DNA from: Asticcacaulis currens
GTDB lineage: Bacteria > Pseudomonadota > Alphaproteobacteria > Caulobacterales > Caulobacteraceae
NCBI RefSeq assembly: GCF_028550395.1
Contig: NZ_JAQQKW010000002.1
Coordinates: forward strand, 426,503 to 490,502
DNA length: 64,000 nucleotides
Direction: 5' to 3'
A program made the translations under genes and the position numbers. The notes under the pieces are model-generated. The model had not been told where the DNA came from. It made no database searches and saw only the letters and a program-made list of their open reading frames with translations. Positions 1 to 8,337 of this stretch are shown in pieces (position 1 is the first letter of the stretch; every line of letters begins with the position of its first letter).

Positions 1-1
1 C

Positions 2-247
2 CGCATCGGCGACCCGGAAAAGCGTCTGGAGGAACAGCAACGCCAGATGCGTCAGGCCAAGGTCCGATTCGGCGTCCTCGACAGCGACAAGAACGGCGCC
101 ATCAGTCAGGCGGAACACCTCGCTTCGGGTCTGCGTATGTTCGACCTGCACGACCGCAATAAGGACGGGGTGGTGGATCACAAGGATGTGGTTCTGACCG
201 AAGAAGCGGCAAAGAACGGCAAAACGGGCGAGTTTGTCAATCCTTAG
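2..247 (+). CDS. EF-hand protein, 3' part (5' truncated by window)
   Basis: The frame is open from the left edge, so the true start lies outside the window. An ATG at 47 exists but cuts into an ongoing helical, Arg/Gln/Glu-rich stretch. Two EF-hand loops are visible, LDSDKNGAISQAEH and HDRNKDGVVDHKDV, with the D-x-[DN]-x-[DN]-G spacing of Ca2+-binding loops. This is a small calcium-binding, probably periplasmic protein, but the signal peptide cannot be seen. A second four-hand protein lies at 34274-34672. The partner and role are unknown. Confidence 0.75.
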   Translation, partial: RIGDPEKRLEEQQRQMRQAKVRFGVLDSDKNGAISQAEHLASGLRMFDLHDRNKDGVVDHKDVVLTEEAAKNGKTGEFVNP

Positions 248-324
248 AAAGATACGCGGAAAGGCCGTCAGGCGAGATCCAAAATGAGGATGCTTTTCCG
301 AAAACGCTGCAACCAAAGAATCTG

Positions 325-361
325 GAGCGGAATGTCAATGCCTGTAAACCGCATTCCGCTC
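325..361. repeat. AGAGCG-family inverted repeat
   Basis: GAGCGGAATG at 325-334 is the exact inverse of CATTCCGCTC at 352-361. The repeat sits in a 245-bp gap (248-492) between two convergent genes, so it may act as a bidirectional terminator. The same arms recur at 22252-22291, with relatives at 9222-9253 and 21086-21128. The rest of the gap holds only a possible 43-codon minus-strand ORF starting at 466, after GAGG, that resembles nothing I know. Confidence 0.6.
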
Positions 362-492
362 TAAAGATTTAATTCCCAAATCATCGGCTTGCCGGTTTCC
401 ACCACAAAGCCTGCCAGAGCGAAACTGTGGCATGGGGTCGCCATGGGTCATTTCGGTGGTGATCATGTGTCGAACCTCAGGACGGAAACGGT

Positions 493-873
493 TTAGTGTC
501 GATGCGGCAGGCGGGCATTGAAGAGGTGCATGGTCGCTAACAGCGCCGCCCCCGTGACGCTCAGGGGCGTTTCCCAGGCTTCGGCCGGCGCATAAAATGC
601 CGCCACGCTGAGCAGCCCCAACCCCGCAAAGGCCATCGCGCTCAGCCCTGCCCGTCGCCAGCCGCCGGAGCGGATCAGGGCAAACAGGCTCACCGGGGCG
701 GCCAGCCCCACCAGCACCTGATGGACGAGCGGGTTGTCACTGAACACCCCCAGAAACGGCAGGGCCGCAAACACCAGCGGCATCACGAGGCAATGCGCCA
801 CACATAAACTCGACAGTCCCATAGCCAGCGCATCAAGGGTCCGGCTTTTGGAAACTTTACGCGCGGCCGACAT
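493..873 (-). CDS. MerC-domain inner-membrane protein
   Basis: This 126-residue protein has four predicted hydrophobic helices and a Cys pair early on (CVAHC, about residues 24-28), as in the MerC mercury-resistance family. A perfect AAGGAGG ribosome-binding site precedes the ATG at 873. It is transcribed divergently from the COG0523 gene, with the Zur box at 905-917 between them. No merR, merA or merT is nearby, so metal transport connected with zinc limitation is more likely than mercury resistance. That function is inferred from context; the family assignment is fairly firm. Confidence 0.75.
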   Translation of the reverse strand: MSAARKVSKSRTLDALAMGLSSLCVAHCLVMPLVFAALPFLGVFSDNPLVHQVLVGLAAPVSLFALIRSGGWRRAGLSAMAFAGLGLLSVAAFYAPAEAWETPLSVTGAALLATMHLFNARLPHRH

Positions 874-904
874 GAGGCCTCCTTTTCAGTTGCGGTCCGA
901 TTGC

Positions 905-917
905 GTTATATTATAAC
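905..917. promoter_or_regulatory. Zur box (zinc-uptake regulator operator)
   Basis: GTTATATTATAAC is a perfect 6-1-6 palindrome and matches the core of the proteobacterial Zur operator (GTTATAnTATAAC). It lies 32 bp upstream of the COG0523 start codon and 32 bp upstream of the MerC start codon. One Zur dimer site could therefore repress both directions when zinc is plentiful. The zur gene itself is not in the window. Confidence 0.85.
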
Positions 918-948
918 ATATCAAAATTCAAGCACGCATGAGGCGCCC

Positions 949-2154
949 GTGACCAAACTTCCCGTGACTGTTCTGTCTGGTTTTCTGGGGGCCGGTAAGA
1001 CGACCCTCCTCAATCACGTCCTGCGCAATCGCGAAGGCCTGCGGGTGGCGGTGATCGTCAATGATATGAGCGAGGTCAATATAGACGCCGCTCTGGTCAG
1101 GGGCGGTGACGCCAACCTGTCACGCACGCAGGAAAAGCTGGTCGAAATGTCCAATGGCTGCATCTGCTGCACCCTGCGCGAAGACCTGCTGGAAGAGGTG
1201 CGCGTGCTGGCGCAATCCGGACGCTTTGATTATCTGCTGATCGAAGGCACGGGCATAGCCGAGCCCATGCCGGTGGCGGCGACCTTCGATTTCGTTGAAG
1301 AAAGCGGCGTGTCTCTGGCCGATCTGGCCCGCGTGGATACCATGGTCACGGTCGTCGATACATTCAACTTCCACCGCGATTACGGCTCCTCCGATTTTCT
1401 GGCCGATCGTGGCGAAAGTCTCGGCGAAGACGATACCCGCACCGTGGTCAATCTGCTGGTCGAACAGATAGAGTTTGCGGATGTTATTGTGCTCAACAAG
1501 CTCGACCTCGTCACCGACGACCAGCGGCGTGACGTCGAAGGCATCTGCCGTCAGTTCAATCCGCTGGCGCGCATCGTCTATGCCGAAAAGGGCGTGGTGC
1601 CGCTAAGCGACATACTCAACACGGGTCTGTTCAATATGGAGCGCGCCCAGTCGGCCGCCGGCTGGCGACAGGCGCTGGAGTTCAACACCGTCCCCGAAAC
1701 CGAAGAATACGGCATATCGAGCTTTGTGTACCGCGCCCGCCGTCCGTTTCATCCGGCGCGGCTGAAGGCGGTTCTCGACCGAGAATGGCCGGGTGTGTGG
1801 CGCTCAAAGGGCTTTTTCTGGCTGGCTTCGCGCATGGACTATGTGGGGTCGTGGTCGCAGGCCGGGGCCGCGGCCACTCATGAGTGGGGCGGCCACTGGT
1901 GGGCGGCCATCCCGCCGAACCGCCGCCCGAACGACCCGGAGTCGCGCGCCTTTCTGGATCAGGTGTGGCGCGCCCCCCATGGCGACCGGCGGCAGGAAAT
2001 TGTGCTGATCGGCAAGGGCATGGATCAGGCGGCCCTGAGCGCCATGTTCGATGCGGCGCTGCTGACCCCGGCCGAGTGGCAACGCGGCCCCAAAAGCTGG
2101 GCAAAACTGCCTGACCCCTTCCCCGTCTGGGGACGCCAGAGCGAGCCCGCGTGA
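949..2154 (+). CDS. COG0523 (CobW/ZigA-type) zinc metallochaperone GTPase
   Basis: This is a 401-residue G3E-family GTPase. The Walker A motif GFLGAGKT is at residues 11-18, the metal-binding CICC motif at 71-74 within [11 protein letters not shown], and the guanine-specificity NKLD lies near residue 185. A C-terminal CobW domain follows. The GTG at 949 is chosen as start because GAGG sits just upstream. The longer reading from TTG at 901 would translate the Zur operator itself. Zur-controlled members of this family move scarce zinc to client enzymes. It is the first gene of an operon with the ABC transporter genes (1 bp gap to the next). Confidence 0.9.
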   Translation: MTKLPVTVLSGFLGAGKTTLLNHVLRNREGLRVAVIVNDMSEVNIDAALVRGGDANLSRTQEKLVEMSNGCICCTLREDLLEEVRVLAQSGRFDYLLIEGTGIAEPMPVAATFDFVEESGVSLADLARVDTMVTVVDTFNFHRDYGSSDFLADRGESLGEDDTRTVVNLLVEQIEFADVIVLNKLDLVTDDQRRDVEGICRQFNPLARIVYAEKGVVPLSDILNTGLFNMERAQSAAGWRQALEFNTVPETEEYGISSFVYRARRPFHPARLKAVLDREWPGVWRSKGFFWLASRMDYVGSWSQAGAAATHEWGGHWWAAIPPNRRPNDPESRAFLDQVWRAPHGDRRQEIVLIGKGMDQAALSAMFDAALLTPAEWQRGPKSWAKLPDPFPVWGRQSEPA

Positions 2155-2155
2155 C

Positions 2156-2800
2156 ATGCCCCTGTGCGCAGAAAATCTGGCCGTGCGACGTGGGGACGCC
2201 CTTATCGGGCTCCCTGATCTGCACTTGAGCGCCGGTCAGACCCTGGCCCTGACCGGCCCGTCCGGGGCAGGCAAGACCTCGCTGCTCCTCTGTCTGGCGG
2301 GACTGATCGCGCCCGTAAACGGTACGGTGCAGTTGGAAGACAAGCCCCTCTGGCCCAGCAAGGCCATAGATCGCGCGCGTTTGCGCGGGCGGCGCATCGG
2401 CTTTGTCTTCGCCGACTACCGCCTGATCGACTCCCTTAGCGTTATGGACAATCTTCAGATGGCCCGCGCCAGCGCCCACCTGCCGCTGGATGTCGCGCGT
2501 GCCCATCACCTGCTCGACCGGCTGGGCATATCGGCCCTGACACACCGGCGCGCGGATCGCCTCAGTCAGGGTCAGGCCCAGCGCGTGGCTCTGGCGCGTG
2601 CGGTGATGAATGCCCCGGCCCTGATACTGGCTGATGAACCGACGGCGGCTCTGGATGAGACCAATGCCGCAGCGATGTTGTCGCTGCTGCTCGATCTGGC
2701 GCAGGACGAAGGCACGGCGCTGATCGTCGCCACCCACGATGCGCGGGTGAAGGCGCGTCTGGGCGCTGTCGCCGAAGTCGTAACGGGGGCGCTGACATGA
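2156..2800 (+). CDS. ABC transporter ATP-binding protein (LolD/MacB-like)
   Basis: This is a 214-residue ATPase with Walker A GPSGAGKT at 34-41, a signature variant LSQGQ at 136-140 and Walker B ALILADEP at 155-162, followed by the usual H-loop TH. It overlaps the permease gene by ATGA, which implies translational coupling. Type VII ABC ATPases of this kind drive mechanotransmission rather than solute import. With the DUF3299 gene, the arrangement resembles the Zur-regulated PA4063-PA4066 operon of Pseudomonas aeruginosa, but the first gene of that operon is absent here. Confidence 0.85.
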   Translation: MPLCAENLAVRRGDALIGLPDLHLSAGQTLALTGPSGAGKTSLLLCLAGLIAPVNGTVQLEDKPLWPSKAIDRARLRGRRIGFVFADYRLIDSLSVMDNLQMARASAHLPLDVARAHHLLDRLGISALTHRRADRLSQGQAQRVALARAVMNAPALILADEPTAALDETNAAAMLSLLLDLAQDEGTALIVATHDARVKARLGAVAEVVTGALT

Positions 2801-4002
2801 TGTTCGCGCGTTTCGTACTGGCGGGCCTGTGGCGCCGCTGGGGGTCCACCGCCCTGACCCTGCTGATCGGGGCCTGCGGGCTGGCCGGGCTTATCCTGAT
2901 CCTGTGGGCCCAGACCGCCCTGCCCGAAGCGGTGAAGGCGCGCATTTCCGAAACCGACATGGTGGTCGGGCCCAAGGCCTCCGGTCTCGACCTCAGCCTG
3001 TGCTGCGCCCTGCATCAGACGCCCGCCCCCGGTCTGGTGTCCCTGAATTCTATCGAAGCCCGCCTGTCCGAGCCTGATCTCAAACCCTATATCCGCGCCA
3101 GTGTACCTATCGCGCTGGGGGACAGCGTCGAAGGCATCCGCATCGTCTGGACGCGACCAGACATCGTCGGCTTCTATCACGCCCGACTGGCACAGGGGCA
3201 TCTGTGGGCGCAGCCGATGCAGATGGTCGCCGGCGCGCAGGCCGCAAAGACGCTGAATCTGCGCCTCGGTCAGACACTGGGCTCCAGTCACGGACTGGCC
3301 GGTGAAGGCGAAGCGCACGCCGCACGCTACACCGTCACCGGCATCCTGGCCCCGACGGGCGGCGTTATCGACCACCTTCTGCTGTCCGATCTGGGGTCTA
3401 TCGCGTGGGTCCACGCGCACGGCCCGGACGCAGACGATCACGACCACGCCGAAGCCACAGACGGTCATCATGTCAATGCCGTTCTGGTCAGCTTCACCTC
3501 TCCCGTGGCACTGGCCGCGGCCCCTGCCCTGATCAATCAGAGCGACACCCTGTCGGCCGCCAGCCCGCAACTGGAACTGGCGCGGCTGCTCAGCCTCGTG
3601 CACCCGGTCATCTACTTCGCGACAGGGCTGTTTGTAGCCATCGGCGCTTTTGGCGCGCTGGTCCTGACTCTGTCGCTGGTACAGGCGCTGAACCGCCGGG
3701 CGCGTGACCTCACTCTGCTGCGGTTTATGGGGGCGACCTCTCTTGATCTTAGCCTGATCTGTCTGGCCGAAGCGCTGCTGATCGTCCACGCGGCGTTGGT
3801 GCTGGGCGTGGGGCTCAGCCTGTTGGGACAGTCCGCTCTCACCCACGTCCTGAGCGCCTATGGCCTGTCTCCTCACCCCGGCCTGCCCGTTGATCAATGG
3901 CCCTGGCTCTATGGGGCGGCCCTGCTGACCGCGTGCCTGAGCGCGCTTGTGCCCGCCCTGCGCCTTGCCCTGACCCGTGATGATGAAGGATTCCGCGCAT
4001 GA
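2797..4002 (+). CDS. ABC transporter permease (FtsX/MacB fold) with His-rich loop
   Basis: This 401-residue protein has one N-terminal transmembrane helix (about 18-40), a large extracytoplasmic domain (about 42-265) and three C-terminal helices with the FtsX pattern. The extracytoplasmic domain carries a His/Asp cluster at 206-225 (His 206, 208, 215, 217, 224 and 225) that looks like a metal-binding loop. With a Zur box at the head of the operon, zinc is the likely metal. The start overlaps the ATPase gene by 4 bp and the stop overlaps the DUF3299 gene by 4 bp. Substrate and direction are not established. Confidence 0.82.
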   Translation: MMFARFVLAGLWRRWGSTALTLLIGACGLAGLILILWAQTALPEAVKARISETDMVVGPKASGLDLSLCCALHQTPAPGLVSLNSIEARLSEPDLKPYIRASVPIALGDSVEGIRIVWTRPDIVGFYHARLAQGHLWAQPMQMVAGAQAAKTLNLRLGQTLGSSHGLAGEGEAHAARYTVTGILAPTGGVIDHLLLSDLGSIAWVHAHGPDADDHDHAEATDGHHVNAVLVSFTSPVALAAAPALINQSDTLSAASPQLELARLLSLVHPVIYFATGLFVAIGAFGALVLTLSLVQALNRRARDLTLLRFMGATSLDLSLICLAEALLIVHAALVLGVGLSLLGQSALTHVLSAYGLSPHPGLPVDQWPWLYGAALLTACLSALVPALRLALTRDDEGFRA

Positions 4003-4493
4003 GACGCCGCGACCTGATGTTTTTCCTGCCTGCCGCCCTAAGCCTTGCGGCCTGGCGCGAACAAAAGGCTTCGACCACCGATGGCGAACTGAGCGGCGAG
4101 CGTGCCTTTCAGCGCACCCTGCCGCGGTCATCCGACCCTTTGTGGGTGAAGCTGCGCCAGTGCAAGGTCAGCTATAACGCCAAAACCGCCCTCTACAGCC
4201 TGACCCCGACGGACGAGGTCAAGGCTCTGATCGGGCAAACCCTGAAGGTCCGAGGCTTCATCATTCCGCTCGATGGACTGGACCTGACGAAGCATTTTCT
4301 AATCGGCATCAACACGCCGGTGTGCCTGTTCCATCCTCCGGGCGAGCCCAATGAGGTGATCGAGGTGCGCAGCCTCAAGGCCGTAGCCTGGAACGACAAG
4401 CCCCTGACCATTGAGGGGCAGTTCAAACTGACCAGCAATCCGGAAATGGGCGTCTTTTTCGCTATGACGAATGCCAAGCCCGTTAAGGCGTAG
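3999..4493 (+). CDS. DUF3299 family exported protein
   Basis: This 164-residue protein has an N-terminal Arg-rich, hydrophobic export signal and a C-terminal DUF3299 domain (about 60-160) with the family's VRGFIIPLD and PVCLFHPP segments. It is the last gene of the zinc operon and overlaps the permease by ATGA. The signal ends SLAAW, where a lipoprotein would have Cys. The W codon is TGG, one base from the Cys codons TGT and TGC, so this copy may have lost a lipidation site. DUF3299 proteins accompany MacB-like systems, but their biochemical role is unknown. Confidence 0.78.
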   Translation: MRRRDLMFFLPAALSLAAWREQKASTTDGELSGERAFQRTLPRSSDPLWVKLRQCKVSYNAKTALYSLTPTDEVKALIGQTLKVRGFIIPLDGLDLTKHFLIGINTPVCLFHPPGEPNEVIEVRSLKAVAWNDKPLTIEGQFKLTSNPEMGVFFAMTNAKPVKA

Positions 4494-4507
4494 GGGCTCT
4501 GTGGCAC

Positions 4508-5791
4508 TTATGCGGGCACTTTCAGTATATGCAGTATCCGAGATAGGTGCTGGTGAACCGCCTGTGTGCGCTCAGCAGAGGTCATGCCACGCAAATCGCG
4601 CCCCAGACCCTGCAACCAGGTCGAAACCAGCGCGGCCGTCTGCCTGTCTGCCGCCGCACCCTCACGCGGAAGACGCCTGAGTGTCAGATAGGTGGTCTGA
4701 CCGCGCGTATAGCGGATCATCGCCCCTACGCCGGACAGGCTCGGGTCGCGCGCCGCCTGCGATACCAGTTCCTCCATACCGCGCATGTGGTTCTGCTGCT
4801 GCGGATTATCGAAGAAATGCGTCATCCCCGCCATGAACTCGGCGCGACTTACCGTTTCTTCTGCGTAGGTTGGCGCCGTATCGTTGGCATCCGGACGGGT
4901 CAGGCGGGCATAGATGGCCGCCCATGCCGCCCCCAGAAGCGCATCGCTGGAAGAGAAATGATAGGTCGTCGCCCCCAAGGTCAGACCCGCCGCCGCCGCC
5001 GCTGCCCGGTGCGTGACCGCCGCCGCGCCGTCGCGCTCGACCAGATCGGCCGCCGCTTCGGCAATCTGGGCCTGCACAGACCCCGCCACCAGAACGCCCG
5101 GCGTATACCGATGAACTTCGGTCTGTACACAGGCGCGCAGAGGCGTGGTCCCGGCCTCCCCGCTCAGCAACAGGCGCAGCCAGCTCACGCAGCTTTCCGC
5201 GAGTACGGCCCGATCCAGCGCCGGTCGCCAGATCAGGCGGTGCATGAAGGCCTCGCCGTAAAAAAAGTGCCGCATCAGCGCGCTGTGAACCGAAAGGCCG
5301 GCGCGGGCGCACAACGCATCAAAGAAACGGGTCCACAGCGCCTGCCACTGCCGCGCAGCATCGGCATAACCAGGGTTCCGCCCGGCCAGCAGCAGGCATT
5401 CGGTCCACGCAAAGGCCAGATCCGCCGCCTCCGTGCACCACGCCTCGATCAGTCCGGCCAGGATGTGTCCGAAGGACTCTCCCTGCGCGGCGGACAGGTC
5501 CAGTGGCGTTAAATCCATCAGACGCGCCTCGCACCACTGGCTGGCGGCTTCGATGGCTTGCGCCTGGGCCGAACATAACATCTGTTCAAACCCGCCAAAA
5601 TAGTAATTGATCTGAGAGGCTTGCACGCCCGCCTTCTGCCCGACGAGGCGCGCACTCATCTGTGCGCGACCGTGGCTGCGCCACATCCCGCCTACAGCCC
5701 GCAGCATACGCTCCGCAGCCGATCCCTTAGGGGAATCGCCCGCCCCGCCTTCTTGGCCCTGCAAAGCCTGACCCAAAACCCGTATAGCCAT
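4508..5791 (-). CDS. Double-TetR fusion transcriptional regulator
   Basis: This is one polypeptide of 427 residues with two consecutive TetR units. The first HTH, near residues 25-70, contains RLVGQKAGVQASQINYYF; the second, near 235-285, contains AAAAAGLTLGATTYHF. Each is followed by its own helical ligand-binding segment. Both recognition helices end in the typical YYF/YHF. The ATG at 5791 is preferred; the frame stays open to a GTG at 5872 that adds 27 residues with no better Shine-Dalgarno. It is divergent from the TBDR at 5974 and probably controls it. A single chain could bind DNA as a pseudo-dimer. Confidence 0.85.
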   Translation of the reverse strand: MAIRVLGQALQGQEGGAGDSPKGSAAERMLRAVGGMWRSHGRAQMSARLVGQKAGVQASQINYYFGGFEQMLCSAQAQAIEAASQWCEARLMDLTPLDLSAAQGESFGHILAGLIEAWCTEAADLAFAWTECLLLAGRNPGYADAARQWQALWTRFFDALCARAGLSVHSALMRHFFYGEAFMHRLIWRPALDRAVLAESCVSWLRLLLSGEAGTTPLRACVQTEVHRYTPGVLVAGSVQAQIAEAAADLVERDGAAAVTHRAAAAAAGLTLGATTYHFSSSDALLGAAWAAIYARLTRPDANDTAPTYAEETVSRAEFMAGMTHFFDNPQQQNHMRGMEELVSQAARDPSLSGVGAMIRYTRGQTTYLTLRRLPREGAAADRQTAALVSTWLQGLGRDLRGMTSAERTQAVHQHLSRILHILKVPA

Positions 5792-5903
5792 TCCAACGCC
5801 AACCCTACGCCTATATGCGCCGTCTATAGACCGGTTTGCAGCCAAAAAGCCACAACGTTTTGCGAAACGCACGCAGGGTACTGCCGTTGCAAATCCTTTA
5901 TAT

Positions 5904-5936
5904 AACCGTTCAAATTTTTACATACAAACGTTCTAA
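5904..5936. promoter_or_regulatory. Candidate operator, paired AAnCGTTCnAA sites
   Basis: AACCGTTCAAA (5904-5914) and AAACGTTCTAA (5926-5936) are direct repeats spaced 22 bp apart, about two helical turns. They lie in the region between the divergent double-TetR and TBDR genes. A direct-repeat layout would suit a regulator with two fused HTH units, but this is inference only. Confidence 0.4.
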
Positions 5937-5973
5937 CAACCGGTCAGATTAATCATTCTGGCTGGGGATAGTC

Positions 5974-8262
5974 ATGACCGTCTTTACCTTTAACCGCGTG
6001 CGACTTGCCGCACAGACCGCGCTCATGGGCAGCCTAGCCCTTCTGAGCCTGAACGCTACTGCGTCCCATGCGGAGGCCGCAGCGTCCGCCGCCGAAGCGC
6101 CTGCCGATGCCCTGCCGGAAATCGTCGTGACGGCGCAAAAGCGCGAAACCCGGCTGCAAAAGACACCGATTTCGATTTCGGTGATGAACAAGGACGATTT
6201 CAGCAACCGCCATGTGCAGTCTCTGGCAGATCTCGGCGATGGGGCCATTCCATCGTTGCGCGTCGCACCTTTCTTCTCGCGTAGCTCGGCCCTGACCATC
6301 GGCATGCGTGGCGTCGGCAGCATGGGCGATGCCAACCAGCCCAGCCGCGATCAGGGCGTCGGCGTCTATGTCGATGGCGTCTATATGGGCCGTGCGCAGG
6401 GCCTCGGCATGGCGCTGCTCGACATCGAGCGCGTCGAAGTGCTGAAAGGGCCGCAGGGCACCCTGTTCGGGCGCAATACCGAAGGCGGCGCCATCAGCAT
6501 CGTGACCAAAAAGCCCACCGGCGTCTATGGCATGAACACCACGTTCGGCCTGTCGAACTTCAATGGCTACAAGCTCGAATCGCACCTCAACCTGCCGGAA
6601 ATGGACAATGTCAGCGTAAAGGCCGATCTGGTCCTGTCCAAGCGCGATGGCACGGTGAAGAACCCGCTGGACGGCGCGCCGGATTTCAACGCCTATGACA
6701 AGGGCGGCGTGCGCCTTGAGGCCCTGTGGCGGGCCAGCGACAGCGTCAGTGTGGATTATGCTTTCGACACCTCTCGCGATGCCAGCACACCCTATTATGT
6801 GCAACTCCTGAGCAAGGGCAGCCTGCCGCTGGCACCGTTGACCCCGACCCAGCCCGACCGCGCCAAAAGCGCTCTGATCGGCGTGCCACTGCAGCACAGC
6901 GTCGGCAATACCAGCGGCCATACACTGGTCATTGACTGGAAGCTGTCGGACGGCCTGAAGCTGAAATCCATCAGTTCGTATCGCAAGCTGACGCAGTCGC
7001 AGTTCGACAACGGCTCAACCGCCCTGTCGGTCTTCGCGCCCAACGGCAATTTCAGCCGCTACAGCCTCGCCAATTTCGACCAGAGTCAGTACAGTCAGGA
7101 AATCCAGCTGATCGGCGACAACTCGCAATTCCACTATGTCGGTGGCGCCTTCTTTTACCATGAATCGGTCGCCGACGACGCCTGGGCCCCCAACACGCTG
7201 CAATGGAACGCCACCGGTACGGGCTATACCATCCTGCCGGCTCCGGTGAACGCCACCCCCTTCCCTGATCGCGCCTCGACGGCGAAAACCGACAGCGCTG
7301 GTCTGTTCGGGCAACTGACCTGGACCCCCGACGCCTTTGACGGCAAGGCCCATCTCACCATCGGGGCCCGCTATACCGAGGACAAAAAGCAGGGCGAACT
7401 GCTCAAGGTCAACGGGGCCATACCGGTGGTCAATGGCGTGGCCGCCATCCAGCATCTGGACGCCAAATGGGACCGTATCGATCCGATGGTGACCTTGGCC
7501 TACGACGTGACCGACGATATCAATCTCTACGCCAAATGGAGCACGGGCTATAAGGCTGGCGGGGCCAATTCGCGCTCGCTGACCTATCGCGCCTTCGGTC
7601 CGGAAAGCGTCGAGGCGCGCGAAATCGGCCTGAAGTCGGAATGGTTTGACCGCAGCCTGCGCTTCAACCTCGCTGCCTATGACAGCGACTATAAGGACAC
7701 GCAGATCGACTTCAACGCCGTCATTCCGGGCAATACGCGCGGCACGCTGGAAACCACCAATGCGGCGGGTACAGCCAAGCTGAAGGGCGTCGAAGCCGAT
7801 ATCACCTATCGTCCGTTGCGCGGCCTGATCCTGGGGGCCACCTACGCCACCAACTCGACCCACCTGCCCAAGGCTCCGAACCCCTTCGTCACCGGCAACC
7901 CGCTGGTCGCGGTCTATCCGCTGTATGCGCCGAAAAACGCCTATAGCGTCACGGTGGACTATAGCCGCCCCGTTGGCAGTGCCCTGTTCAAGGCGCATCT
8001 CGACGCCAATGGCGCCAGCGGTCAGAACACCAGCTCCGCCGATCCGACCCGCAGCGACAATTCGCTGATCGTCAACGGCCGTCTGGCTCTAGCCAATATC
8101 GCCCTGCCGGGTCAGAACACCGCGCTGCAACTGTCACTGTGGTCGCGCAACCTGACGAACGAAAAGCACGTTTTCATGCGTAACTTCAACGCCGCCCTGG
8201 GCACCTACGGCATCTATAACGAGCCGCGCACCTACGGCATCGAAGCCAATATCAGCTTCTAA
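5974..8262 (+). CDS. TonB-dependent receptor (cassette 0)
   Basis: This 762-residue outer-membrane receptor has a signal peptide ending near HAEA (residue 35) and a TonB-box-like segment EIVVTAQKRE. The plug domain contains GVYVDGVYMGR and ERVEVLKGPQGTLFGRN, and the 22-strand barrel ends in an outer-membrane ISF terminus. GGGGAT precedes the ATG. There is no N-terminal STN signalling domain, so it is not a FecA-type sigma transducer. It is divergent from the double-TetR gene and is followed, after a hairpin, by a secreted phosphatase. The substrate is unknown; the neighbouring phosphatase suggests a phosphorylated organic compound. Confidence 0.9.
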   Translation: MTVFTFNRVRLAAQTALMGSLALLSLNATASHAEAAASAAEAPADALPEIVVTAQKRETRLQKTPISISVMNKDDFSNRHVQSLADLGDGAIPSLRVAPFFSRSSALTIGMRGVGSMGDANQPSRDQGVGVYVDGVYMGRAQGLGMALLDIERVEVLKGPQGTLFGRNTEGGAISIVTKKPTGVYGMNTTFGLSNFNGYKLESHLNLPEMDNVSVKADLVLSKRDGTVKNPLDGAPDFNAYDKGGVRLEALWRASDSVSVDYAFDTSRDASTPYYVQLLSKGSLPLAPLTPTQPDRAKSALIGVPLQHSVGNTSGHTLVIDWKLSDGLKLKSISSYRKLTQSQFDNGSTALSVFAPNGNFSRYSLANFDQSQYSQEIQLIGDNSQFHYVGGAFFYHESVADDAWAPNTLQWNATGTGYTILPAPVNATPFPDRASTAKTDSAGLFGQLTWTPDAFDGKAHLTIGARYTEDKKQGELLKVNGAIPVVNGVAAIQHLDAKWDRIDPMVTLAYDVTDDINLYAKWSTGYKAGGANSRSLTYRAFGPESVEAREIGLKSEWFDRSLRFNLAAYDSDYKDTQIDFNAVIPGNTRGTLETTNAAGTAKLKGVEADITYRPLRGLILGATYATNSTHLPKAPNPFVTGNPLVAVYPLYAPKNAYSVTVDYSRPVGSALFKAHLDANGASGQNTSSADPTRSDNSLIVNGRLALANIALPGQNTALQLSLWSRNLTNEKHVFMRNFNAALGTYGIYNEPRTYGIEANISF

Positions 8263-8273
8263 ACCCTATCCAG

Positions 8274-8298
8274 CCGGGGCGCCACCTGCGTGCCCCGG
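8274..8298 (+). terminator. GC hairpin between TBDR and phosphatase genes
   Basis: CCGGGGC (8274-8280) pairs with GCCCCGG (8292-8298), 11 bp after the TBDR stop. There is no U-tract, so it is more likely an mRNA-stabilising or attenuating stem than a full terminator. It also contains the GTG at 8290, which argues against that codon as start of the next gene. Confidence 0.5.
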
Positions 8299-8337
8299 TT
8301 CACCTTTCCCTGCAAAACCTATCTGCGAAAGCTAACC

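Noticed and set aside
493..873. Mercury-resistance operon
   Set aside because: Only a MerC-domain gene is present; no merR, merT, merP or merA, and a Zur box controls it.
901..948. Upstream TTG start for the COG0523 GTPase
   Set aside because: It would place the Zur palindrome inside the coding region; GTG at 949 has GAGG and gives the normal family N terminus.
2572..4131. 519-codon minus-strand ORF across the ABC permease
   Set aside because: It is antisense to three overlapping, motif-bearing operon genes and is Gln/Gly/Arg-rich without a domain.
8290..8337. GTG start for the secreted phosphatase
   Set aside because: It lies in a hairpin and would bury the signal peptide; ATG at 8338 begins it.
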